11,248 bases of DNA from Colivivens sp963594655 (GTDB lineage Bacteria > Bacteroidota > Bacteroidia > Bacteroidales > Bacteroidaceae): positions 1 to 11,248 of the forward strand of contig CAVBFD010000056.1 in NCBI GenBank assembly GCA_963594655.1, written 5' to 3'. A program made the position numbers and the translations under genes. The notes under the pieces were generated by a model. It was given only the letters and a program-made list of their open reading frames with translations, had not been told where the DNA came from and searched no databases. This document shows positions 1 through 5,263 of this stretch, one piece after another; within the stretch, counting starts at the first letter, position 1; each line of letters opens with the position of its first letter.

Positions 1-911
1 TGCCGAAATATTTGGTTAGGTCGCGTGGCTATCCACGGAAAATCACCCCTGAGCCCATTAAGGCTCTTGACCGCCTTAATGAGTTGATGGGGGAAATCCG
101 TCTTTACAATATCGAAGAGCCTCTTGTACTTCTTTCGTCAAACTATGGAGTTCCGCAAAACAGGGAACGTGTTGTGTTCATAGGATGCCGTAATGACCAA
201 GAGATAATCAATGAGATTCCGGCTACCGTCGCTGAAGAGGACAAAGTGAACGTGTATGAGGCGGTTTGGGATTTGGACATGGTGGCTGGTGGCGAAACCG
301 CAACCTCGTACAGGCAGCCGAACTTGATTCCGCAATTTGAAAGCACTAAGATTCAAAGGGCTGTCCAAGGGAAGCCGGACAGTCGGGGATTACTGTTCTC
401 TGAATGGTCGAAGAAAGGTCGTCTGGAACATAGGTTCACGTTCGACGAAGATCCTTTCTATGTACAGAACATGGACGATCTTGACAAACCAAGGAAACAT
501 CAGTACATGGAACTCTTCAATCACCAGACCAGTCAACAGAACGACACCGTTCGTGAGCGTTTGCGGATTATCGCGGAGCATGGTGACTATGACGAGGCTA
601 AGGCGGAACTGAAAGAGAAGGGACTGGATTCCCAAAAACGCAACTATGTGGTGCTTAACCCTGTTGGACAAAGCCCGACTGTATGCACGATGCCTGATGA
701 CTTCATCCACTATTCGGCTTATCGACCGATGACAGTCCGTGAGATGGCACGTCTCCAGAGCTTCGACGATTCGTTCGTGTTTCAAGGCAAACGTCAGACC
801 GGAGGCAATAACCGCCAGAAGGAGATTCCCCAATATACCCTTGTGGGCAACGCCGTGCCACCTCTGATGGCAAGAGCCATCGCCAACACATTGTTGAAAC
901 ATATAAAGTAG
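1..911 (+). CDS. DNA (cytosine-5-)-methyltransferase, 3' part (5' end outside window)
   Basis: This is the modification enzyme of a type II restriction-modification pair. It transfers a methyl group from S-adenosylmethionine to C5 of cytosine in the target site and so protects host DNA. The frame is open to the left edge (in frame from base 3), so the TTG at 12 is not a real start. The SAM-binding and catalytic PCQ motifs lie upstream of the window. Visible are motif VIII QNRERV (bases 156-173), a target-recognition stretch of about 170 residues ending near SPTVCTMPDDFIHY, motif IX RPMTVREMARLQSF, and motif X GNAVPP near 845-862. The end looks complete (TAG at 909-911). The partner endonuclease gene starts 12 bases later. 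MvaI/BcnI-type nucleases cut CCWGG-like sites, but the exact target cannot be read from this. Family assignment is secure; specificity is unknown. Confidence 0.93.
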   Translation, partial: PKYLVRSRGYPRKITPEPIKALDRLNELMGEIRLYNIEEPLVLLSSNYGVPQNRERVVFIGCRNDQEIINEIPATVAEEDKVNVYEAVWDLDMVAGGETATSYRQPNLIPQFESTKIQRAVQGKPDSRGLLFSEWSKKGRLEHRFTFDEDPFYVQNMDDLDKPRKHQYMELFNHQTSQQNDTVRERLRIIAEHGDYDEAKAELKEKGLDSQKRNYVVLNPVGQSPTVCTMPDDFIHYSAYRPMTVREMARLQSFDDSFVFQGKRQTGGNNRQKEIPQYTLVGNAVPPLMARAIANTLLKHIK

Positions 912-915
912 GAGG
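910..915 (+). promoter_or_regulatory. Shine-Dalgarno-like AGGAGG before the endonuclease gene
   Basis: AGGAGG begins inside the methyltransferase stop codon and sits 8 bases before the ATG at 924. Strong Shine-Dalgarno sites are uncommon in Bacteroidetes, so this one supports the 924 start over the in-frame ATG at 933. It also suggests that the two genes are read from one transcript. Confidence 0.5.
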
Positions 916-923
916 AATTCGGG

Positions 924-1421
924 ATGGTTAATATGCGCCTGTTCACTCCCTTTGAACAAAGGAACTTGAAGTTTTTGGTGAACCACAACGTCAAGTTCAC
1001 GCAGGTTGAGATTACCCCAACAGGTTTGGACAAGGGTATACTTGACTCTACGGCTCCCATGCGCGCCTATTTCCTTGAAAACAAGATTCACAACTATGAG
1101 ACTCAACTTCAGGGTCAAGAACATAAGCGGATAAAGACTGCTTGTGTTCTCACAGACACCACTCAGTTCATGACGAAAGTGTCCTTTTATCGTCCCAACA
1201 CCAAGAAGGGTGACCCTCGTATGTGGATTTATGGGTTAGGTCAGTACACAAAAGGCAACGACATACATGTGCTGTTTTGGCATGAAGAAATCTTGTACAG
1301 TATCAACATCACTCACATTGATATTGAGAAATGCTACGATTCGCCTGTAATCACACCCTTGCAGGATGTGCTGAAAGCTATCGACAGTGAAGGTAATATT
1401 GTGGCGGATGAACTGCTCTGA
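924..1421 (+). CDS. N-terminal part of MvaI/BcnI-like endonuclease (165 residues before the stop)
   Basis: This is the open frame upstream of the interrupting TGA. It holds the N-terminal domain found in the larger MvaI/BcnI-like enzymes and no catalytic motif. I recognise no separate fold. The block around SINITHIDIEKCYDSP and TPLQDVLKAI resembles the linker that leads into the nuclease domain in such proteins. The start is ATG 924, chosen for its AGGAGG site and the 12-base gap to the methyltransferase. If translation stops at 1421, the product would be a stand-alone N-domain, possibly able to touch DNA but not to cut it. This is inferred; stability of such a fragment is unknown. Confidence 0.6.
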   Translation: MVNMRLFTPFEQRNLKFLVNHNVKFTQVEITPTGLDKGILDSTAPMRAYFLENKIHNYETQLQGQEHKRIKTACVLTDTTQFMTKVSFYRPNTKKGDPRMWIYGLGQYTKGNDIHVLFWHEEILYSINITHIDIEKCYDSPVITPLQDVLKAIDSEGNIVADELL

Positions 1422-1460
1422 CGTTTCCGCTCGGTTAAAGGCCAGTGGTTTGAGTCGGAA

Positions 1461-2102
1461 GTGACAGCTGATACAGGCATTGGAAGAACCATTGAGTCTT
1501 TTCTTGGCATTAGCATGAACAGCGACAAGACTCCTGACTACAAGGGCATAGAACTGAAGAGTCACCGTGACAAAAGAAGCAGTAAGAAGAATGTCTTGTT
1601 TACTCAGACACCGGAATGGGAAATCAGCAAGTTGAAGTCGGGACGTGAGATTGTCGAGAAGTATGGGTACACCAATGAGGAGGGGTTCAAGACTTACCAG
1701 AATACGGTTCAATGTACACCTCCCAATAGCCAGATGCTGTTTCTGAATGTAAACCATTCAGACGAGTTGCTTGAATTACAGGCTCAGAAGCGGCATGTGG
1801 AGGATGTGGCGGCTTGGAGGTTGGTGAAATTGCATCAGAGGTTGCAGACAAAGCACCATGAAACGTTTTGGATAGAGGTAGAGAATGCTTTTAATGACGG
1901 CAAGGAGTATTTCCGTTACAAGCAGATAGAGCATACGAGGAATCCCAACGCCGGTCAATTTGATGTGCTGCTTGAACAGAACATCATTACGGTAGATCTA
2001 CTTCTATGCCGTCCAAGCGGACATGGCGATACCTACTCGTTCAAAATCAAAAAGAAAGGGATGCCGCTGCTGTTTCCAGAGTCTGTAGTTTATGAAATAT
2101 AA
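1461..2102 (+). CDS. Catalytic part of MvaI/BcnI-like restriction endonuclease
   Basis: This is the part after the stop, in the same frame, with a possible GTG start at 1461. It carries the nuclease core: TGIGRTIESFLGI, then PDYKGIELKSHR with Asp (1536-1538), Glu (1551-1553) and Lys (1557-1559) in the D-x4-E-x-K spacing of the MvaI active site. Further on, a PEWEIS block and an Asn-Ala-Gly-Gln-Phe-Asp-Val segment near the C-terminus look conserved. Starting at GTG 1461 would lose only about 13 residues after the stop, so an active or partly active separate subunit is imaginable. There is no clear ribosome site before 1461. The stop TAA at 2100-2102 lies 40 bases from the end of the convergent phage gene fragment. 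Confidence 0.75.
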   Translation: MTADTGIGRTIESFLGISMNSDKTPDYKGIELKSHRDKRSSKKNVLFTQTPEWEISKLKSGREIVEKYGYTNEEGFKTYQNTVQCTPPNSQMLFLNVNHSDELLELQAQKRHVEDVAAWRLVKLHQRLQTKHHETFWIEVENAFNDGKEYFRYKQIEHTRNPNAGQFDVLLEQNIITVDLLLCRPSGHGDTYSFKIKKKGMPLLFPESVVYEI

Positions 2103-2140
2103 GCCCTCGCCATTTTCCTCGCTCCAAGTAAAACCCCTAC

Positions 2141-2152
2141 ATTTACAGTGCC
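2141..2152 (+). repeat. 12-base direct repeat ATTTACAGTGCC, left copy
   Basis: An exact second copy lies at 3569-3580 in the same orientation. The stop codon that ends the truncated tape-measure frame lies inside this copy. A shorter variant, ATTCAGTGCC, occurs at 3331-3340. The pair brackets the phage-derived segment; see findings. Confidence 0.6.
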
Positions 2153-2994
2153 TCGGTAAGGAAGTTGCGCATTCCTCCGGCGGCCTTGATAGCCGCAGCA
2201 TCGAACTCGATGCCCATTTCCTGTGCCATCTTGCGTGCCTCGCTTGAAGGCTTGACCAAAGCGGTAAAGACAGCCGCCAGCTGTGTTGAGACCTCGGCTG
2301 TGTTTCCGCTCACGCCAGTGAGTGTCGCAAAGGTCGCCATAAGCTCATCGACGCTGACACCCAAAGTGGAGGCGTTACTCGTGACTCTCGGCAAAGCCTG
2401 TGCAAGCTGCTCGAACGATGTCACACCGTACTTTGCCGTGAGCTGTATCTTGTCCTGCACGTCACCTGCCATATCCCATGACAAGCCGTAGCTCTTGATA
2501 ATGGTGGAGGTGACCTTTACGGTCTCACCCAAATCTGCAATACCGCCAACGGACGCTTTTGCCGATTTGTTGAGATAGTCAATCCAGTTGTCTTCAGGCA
2601 CACCGTTACTGATTACCTGATACAGACCGTTGGCGAGTTCCTCACGCGCAACAGGAATGGTTTTGGCCAGTTCGGTTACCTCGTCCTTCAGCTTGGCGAA
2701 GCCCTCACCGTTCTTTCCCGCCATCGTGTTGGCGGCGTTCATGGCTGCACTGAAAGTACGGCTTTCCTCTGTCACGGTACTGAGTGTACCCGCGATTTGT
2801 GAAATGGCATTATTGATGCTTTGGAATTTTTCAACGTGCTGGTTGAAATTGACCAAAACCTCGTCCAACTTCTTAGCATCCGTCTTTGCTTGGTCAAGTA
2901 CACGGTGCAAATCCGCCACCGATGAAGTGGCGGTGACGAGCTTCTCTTGACCGTCGACAAGCAATTTAACGTTAAACTTTATTTCTTTTGCCAT
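2143..2994 (-). pseudogene. Phage tail tape-measure protein, N-terminal fragment
   Basis: In tailed phages the tape-measure protein sets tail length inside the tail tube and helps genome entry. The 283 residues here begin with a normal start (MAKEIKFNVKLLVDGQEK), followed by a helical region and then the TP901-type core. Recognisable parts are ANGLYQVISNGV, SFEQLAQALPRV, SVDELMATFATLTGVSGN, and SSEARKMAQEMGIEFDAAA. The frame then ends at GGMRNFLTEAL. Full tape-measure proteins usually run well over 600 residues, so the C-terminal majority, with the long coiled coil and any membrane or peptidase parts, is missing. The cut falls at the 12-base repeat 2141-2152. The fragment converges on the restriction gene. 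It is almost surely non-functional as a tail protein. No promoter of its own is evident; in a phage it would be read from upstream tail genes. Confidence 0.88.
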
Positions 2995-3034
2995 ATTTAC
3001 AACGTATGCGTAACTAAGTAATCAATATTTTTCC

Positions 3035-3042
3035 TACCTTTG
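3035..3042 (+). promoter_or_regulatory. Bacteroidetes-type -7 element TACCTTTG for the small membrane gene
   Basis: TACCTTTG matches TAnnTTTG, the -7 element of the Bacteroidetes housekeeping sigma factor. Transcription would start near 3049, about 19 bases before the ATG at 3068. No convincing -33 TTTG is seen 19-21 bases upstream, so strength is uncertain. Confidence 0.6.
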
Positions 3043-3067
3043 TGGCCAGAACAAAACATATGGAGCA

Positions 3068-3328
3068 ATGGAAGCAAAGGAAGAGACTACAGACACTAAG
3101 CGAATCACCGCACAGATAAGCGTTGAAATTGATGACGATACCCCAAAGATAAAATACTCCAACCCCTGGGCTACGGTTGTCACCTTGTCCTTTGTCGCTA
3201 TGGTCGTCTCGCTCTTCATAAACGGTATAGCCTTTTTCGTTTGTTTCGTGGTCTTCCTTGTTTCTATATCATTGTCGGCTGACAAATCTTTTGACAGGGT
3301 TAATAATCCGTGGAAATATAAGGATTGA
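3068..3328 (+). CDS. Small two-helix membrane protein, phage-embedded (moron-like) candidate
   Basis: I do not recognise a family. The 86-residue product has a charged, acidic N-terminal half (about residues 1-32), a hydrophobic stretch from about 33 to 70, and a short polar tail ending NNPWKYKD. The hydrophobic stretch is long enough for two closely spaced membrane helices with a short turn at Asn52-Gly53. There is no signal peptide, so an inner-membrane protein with a cytoplasmic N-terminus is likely. The gene lies between two phage tail gene fragments, on the opposite strand, with its own TAnnTTTG promoter, and ends 4 bases before the neighbouring fragment ends. That layout is typical of a moron: a cargo gene expressed from a prophage independently of lytic genes. 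Such small membrane proteins sometimes block superinfection, but that role here is only inference. ATG 3068 is preferred; ATG 3060 is in another frame. Confidence 0.65.
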   Translation: MEAKEETTDTKRITAQISVEIDDDTPKIKYSNPWATVVTLSFVAMVVSLFINGIAFFVCFVVFLVSISLSADKSFDRVNNPWKYKD

Positions 3329-3332
3329 CAAT

Positions 3333-3581
3333 TCAGTGCCTCACCTTCCCCAACACTTCCTCGAACCGCCTTAACGCATCTTCCTTGGATACTGCCGGGG
3401 CTGCTTTCGTATGCTTTGGCTTTCTCCTGTCCCATGGAAAGGACAGAAGTCCGTGAGGTGTTATGGCCTTCTTCGAGTACGGCTGTATGGTGATAGCCGC
3501 AAGCATACGCATACGTTCCCAACCGTCTTGATACTGCGCTGTCCGCTCCTCGCTGTACGCCTTGTATAATTTACAGTGCCA
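3333..3581 (-). pseudogene. Phage tail-region protein, C-terminal fragment (tail assembly chaperone-like)
   Basis: A - strand frame is open from 3581 down to TGA at 3333-3335 (82 codons) but is bounded upstream by an in-frame TGA (3582-3584) and has no good start. The readable protein includes YKAYSEERTAQYQDGWERM, then RMLAAITIQPYSKKAITP and LLSFPWDRRK, and ends GKVRH. The pattern of a helical stretch, a block like LAAITIQPYSKK and then SFPWD resembles small proteins encoded just before the tape-measure gene in Bacteroidetes phages, the usual place of tail assembly chaperones. Order and strand agree with the tape-measure fragment at 2994-2143. The N-terminal part is missing, and the frame breaks next to the second copy of the 12-base repeat. 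The phage-tail origin is likely; the chaperone label is inferred mainly from position. Confidence 0.55.
3569..3580 (+). repeat. 12-base direct repeat ATTTACAGTGCC, right copy
   Basis: Identical to 2141-2152 in the same orientation. The open frame of the tail-protein fragment ends one codon beyond this copy. Together the two copies enclose about 1.4 kb that contains all the phage-like sequence in the window. Confidence 0.6.
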
Positions 3582-3602
3582 TCATCACCGGCACTGCAAT
3601 AG

Positions 3603-3797
3603 ATGGTGAGCAGTGTGCCGCTGGCATTGTTCTCTATCTGGGGATACTTTATACCTTATTATATACAGGCAATACATGAAGCAGAACTGACAGAACTCCA
3701 TGTCCGCCTCGTGCCAATCGCTGTGGTTGAGACACTAAGGTCAATTGTTAAAATGGGAGGCGATTTGTGTATAGCAATCGTAGAGAATCTGTGGTAA
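3603..3797 (+). CDS. Possible small hydrophobic protein, unrecognised
   Basis: A 64-codon frame starts with ATG directly after an in-frame TAG (3600-3602) and ends TAA at 3795-3797. The N-terminal 25 residues are hydrophobic (LALFSIWGYFIPYYIQAI) and could form one membrane helix; the rest contains a plausible amphipathic helix. I recognise no family, see no TAnnTTTG promoter and no ribosome site. It could be the remains of a larger gene or chance. It lies between the phage scrap and the repeat array. Confidence 0.22.
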   Translation: MVSSVPLALFSIWGYFIPYYIQAIHEAELTELHVRLVPIAVVETLRSIVKMGGDLCIAIVENLW

Positions 3798-3881
3798 ATT
3801 GTCATGAAAATGGCTGTTATGTGAGAATTTAGTCATTTTTCGGGGGTCGGCTGAAAGGGTCTCAAAACACCCCACCAAATT

Positions 3882-3937
3882 TCACTCGAGTGAATTGATC
3901 GATTGAGCCGAGTGAATTGATCAATTCACTCGAGTGA
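3882..3937. repeat. 19-base perfect inverted repeat containing a 24-base palindrome
   Basis: Bases 3882-3900 (TCACTCGAGTGAATTGATC) are the exact reverse complement of 3919-3937. Inside, 3909-3932 is a perfect 24-base palindrome centred on GATC, and each arm contains the 10-base palindrome CACTCGAGTG. The region can therefore fold in several alternative hairpins or cruciforms, or be bound by a dimeric protein. No T-run follows, so a simple terminator is unlikely. Confidence 0.85.
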
Positions 3938-3952
3938 TTTGACCCATTCAGT
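3887..3952 (+). repeat. Three tandem 22-base imperfect direct repeats
   Basis: Three head-to-tail units lie at 3887-3908, 3909-3930 and 3931-3952, each starting CGAGTGA and sharing the core GTGAATTGATC (GTGATTTGACC in the third). A truncated fourth unit begins with CGAG at 3953. The 22-base period is about two helical turns, so each unit would present the same face to a protein, as iterons do. The repeats overlap the inverted repeat at 3882-3937. No replication gene is visible nearby. Confidence 0.75.
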
Positions 3953-3954
3953 CG

Positions 3955-3974
3955 AGACCCCTCTGTAGGGGTCT
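3955..3974. repeat. 8-base-stem hairpin AGACCCCT-CTGT-AGGGGTCT
   Basis: A perfect stem with a 4-base loop directly after the 22-base repeat array. Its first arm overlaps GAGACCC (3954-3960), which is also complementary to GGGTCTC at 3857-3863. ACCCCACC (3869-3876) is complementary to GGTGGGGT (3977-3984). These short complementary pairs surround the array on both sides. There is no T-run, so terminator function is doubtful. Confidence 0.6.
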
Positions 3975-4040
3975 GTGGTGGGGTTTGACAAAAAGTCACG
4001 AAAAGCCTGTGTTTTACATAAATTAAGAATTGTTTACATA

Positions 4041-4078
4041 GCGGCAAAACAGAGTGATTATTCGGCCGATTTTGCCGC
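4041..4078. repeat. 9-base inverted repeat GCGGCAAAA / TTTTGCCGC with 20-base spacer
   Basis: Arms are 4041-4049 and 4070-4078; the spacer ends in the palindrome TCGGCCGA (4062-4069). It lies in the non-coding stretch before the nuclease/transposase gene. The form resembles a transcription terminator stem or a protein site; nothing decides between them. Confidence 0.5.
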
Positions 4079-4152
4079 AGGCATTGATGGGGTTTTCAGT
4101 CCGATTCTTGGGTGTTCTGAAGGGGAAATACGGAGGAGTGTAGGTGTTCTTG

Positions 4153-4173
4153 AAATAATTGTCCGAATTATTT
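4153..4173. promoter_or_regulatory. Dyad AAATAATT-N5-AATTATTT touching the -33 box
   Basis: A perfect 8-base dyad with a 5-base spacer. It ends at the first base of the -33 TTTG of the promoter serving the gene at 4234. A protein bound here would block or assist RNA polymerase, so it is a candidate operator. No regulator gene is in view. Confidence 0.35.
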
Positions 4174-4202
4174 TTGCGTTTGCGGATAAAAGTGTACCTT
4201 TG
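4173..4202 (+). promoter_or_regulatory. Bacteroidetes-type promoter for the PD-(D/E)XK gene
   Basis: -33 TTTG at 4173-4176 and -7 TACCTTTG at 4195-4202, separated by 18 bases, close to the usual 19-21. The predicted transcript starts near 4209 and the ATG is at 4234. A purine-rich AAAGGAG just before the ATG could aid translation. Confidence 0.65.
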
Positions 4203-4233
4203 CCTACAGTAATGATTATAAAGGAGACGCATT

Positions 4234-4962
4234 ATGAAGGATACAGAGAGTCGTTATATCAGCCTGTTGACCGACTTCGGTTTCAAGCGGATCTTCGGCA
4301 CGAGTTCCAACAAGGACCTGCTCATCAATTTCCTGAACTCGCTTTTCGAGGGGGAGCAAGTCATCTCGGACGTGAAACACCTCAACAGTGGGTCAGTAGA
4401 CGATGCCCATCCCATGCGCATGGCTGTGTCAGACGTGAGCTGCGAGAATGACAAGGGCGAGACATTCATTGTGGAGATGCAGAACTTATACCAGAAGTAT
4501 TTCAAGGACTGCTCTCTGTTTTTATCCACTTACCCCATGATAGAATATGCTCAATGGGGATTTGACTGGTACATGAACCCAATGCGAATCTGTGCTGTGT
4601 CGTTTTTGAACTTTGACGTTCAAGAATGGGCGTTCGCCCCTAACTCAATAACCCACACTGCGTGTCTGATGGACGAAAAGACAAACAGGATGTTCAACGA
4701 CAAGCTGTTATTCAAGTATATTGAGATAGCCAAGTTCAACAAGACAGAAGGCGAACTGGTGACGCTCTACGACAAGTGGCTCTACGTCCTGAAGAACCTG
4801 TCCCAACTTGACAGCCAGCCGGAGACTCTGAAGGAGGCGGTGTTCACCAAACTCTTCGCAGAGGCGGAGATAGCCGCACTCACACCTGATGAACTGAAAG
4901 AATACGAGGACAGCCTGAAGGTGTACCGTGACATGAAGAACGCCTTCGACTCCAACTTGTAG
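4234..4962 (+). CDS. PD-(D/E)XK nuclease family transposase (Rpn-like), 3'-truncated
   Basis: The 242-residue product matches the start of the PD-(D/E)XK nuclease/transposase family related to Rpn recombination-promoting nucleases. Shared features are TDFGFKRIFGT, LLINFLNSLFEGE, a catalytic core with Asp67 (AVSDVSCEN) and Glu81-x-Gln83 (FIVEMQ), then KYFKDCS and the late block ELVTLYDKWLYVLKNLSQL followed by YEDSLKVYRDMKNAF. The fold would nick or cut DNA. Such proteins normally continue into a Glu/Gly/Arg-rich helical tail; here the frame stops at TAG 4960-4962, and tail-like sequence carries on in the +1 frame (see 4961-5038). The catalytic core looks intact, so a shortened active protein is possible. 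It has its own promoter and stands alone between the repeat array and the SprT-like gene. Members have been linked to horizontal transfer and, for Rpn relatives, to phage defence. Confidence 0.85.
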   Translation: MKDTESRYISLLTDFGFKRIFGTSSNKDLLINFLNSLFEGEQVISDVKHLNSGSVDDAHPMRMAVSDVSCENDKGETFIVEMQNLYQKYFKDCSLFLSTYPMIEYAQWGFDWYMNPMRICAVSFLNFDVQEWAFAPNSITHTACLMDEKTNRMFNDKLLFKYIEIAKFNKTEGELVTLYDKWLYVLKNLSQLDSQPETLKEAVFTKLFAEAEIAALTPDELKEYEDSLKVYRDMKNAFDSNL

Positions 4963-5038
4963 AAGATAGGAAGGACGTGCGTAACGGCGCGCGGAAGGTT
5001 TGCGGAAAGGGGTAGAGACAGGAGACCGACATGAAGAA
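4961..5038 (+). pseudogene. Decayed C-terminal tail of the PD-(D/E)XK gene in the +1 frame
   Basis: Read from 4961, the frame one base ahead of the gene gives RR, stop (TAG 4967-4969), EGRA, stop (TAA 4982-4984), then RRAEGLRKGVETGD. That is the Glu/Gly/Arg-rich helical tail expected after the KVYRDMKN block in this family. It indicates an indel near 4955-4961 plus two later stop mutations. The tail is not translated with the gene as the sequence stands. Confidence 0.45.
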
Positions 5039-5074
5039 CGATTCCTTTGTCATACCTATTATATATAGTGTGCT

Positions 5075-5170
5075 TTACCGTTTCAAAACCTTCTTGCTGT
5101 CCTCAATATAAACGCCCTGACCGGCCTTGTCAATATCCGCAACCGCATTTCCTTCAATTCGCTCCGACTC
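5075..5170 (-). pseudogene. Possible C-terminal remnant of an exported protein gene
   Basis: A 31-codon - strand frame runs from an in-frame stop just above 5170 to TAA at 5075-5077. It reads ERIEGNAVADIDKAG, then QGVYIEDSKKVLKR at the end. A closing GVYI-x-(D/N)-x-KKV resembles the last residues of many Bacteroidetes secreted or surface proteins (type IX secretion-like tails). Nothing upstream continues it, and the SprT-like promoter begins at 5172. It is either a deletion scar or chance. The rest of 4963-5263 holds no gene I can support; a 26-codon frame at 5031-5111 is too weak to call. Confidence 0.25.
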
Positions 5171-5171
5171 C

Positions 5172-5203
5172 TTTGGCTATACCGGGAATTTGTCGTAACT
5201 TTG
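5172..5203 (+). promoter_or_regulatory. Bacteroidetes-type promoter of the SprT-like gene
   Basis: -33 TTTG at 5172-5175 and -7 TAACTTTG at 5196-5203 with exactly 20 bases between them, an ideal fit to the Bacteroidetes consensus. Transcription would start near 5210, giving a leader of about 54 bases. Confidence 0.8.
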
Positions 5204-5232
5204 CGCACATTAATGCATTTCATGACATTGCA

Positions 5233-5247
5233 AGGATATTATATCCT
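5233..5247. promoter_or_regulatory. 15-base perfect dyad in the SprT-like leader
   Basis: AGGATATTATATCCT is a perfect palindrome around one central base. It lies between the predicted transcript start (about 5210) and the ATG at 5264. It might be an operator or a small leader hairpin that hides the start region; it may also be chance in AT-rich DNA. Confidence 0.3.
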
Positions 5248-5263
5248 ATAGGCATTCAGACTG

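Larger units (their letters stand above)
924..2102 (+). pseudogene. MvaI/BcnI-family type II restriction endonuclease gene interrupted by one in-frame TGA
   Basis: Bases 924-2102 form one reading frame of 392 codons broken only by TGA at 1419-1421 (codon 166). Both sides of the stop read as one protein: ADELL, stop, then RFRSVKGQWFES, leading straight into the conserved TGIGRTIESFLGI block. The gene has an extra N-terminal domain compared with MvaI and BcnI, which are about 240 residues; larger members of about 400 residues exist. No frameshift or second stop is present, so the break is recent, a sequence error, or bypassed. The stop is followed by C (TGAC), known as a leaky context in bacteria. 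Losing the nuclease while keeping the methyltransferase would be harmless to the cell. See the two halves for details. Confidence 0.75.

Noticed and set aside
390..1124. 244-codon - strand open frame opposite the methyltransferase
   Set aside because: It is antisense to a clear methyltransferase, spans its stop codon and has no recognisable motif.
3034..3522. 162-codon - strand open frame across the small membrane gene and tail fragment
   Set aside because: It is out of frame with the recognisable tail-protein fragment and antisense to the membrane gene; its composition is not protein-like.
3585..3656. - strand stretch containing LLTIYCSAGDDGTVNYT, which looks protein-like
   Set aside because: Only a short frame between stops, shifted relative to the tail fragment, and I could not tie it to any family.
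3887..3952. CRISPR array
   Set aside because: The 22-base units are directly adjacent with no unique spacers, and no cas gene is present.
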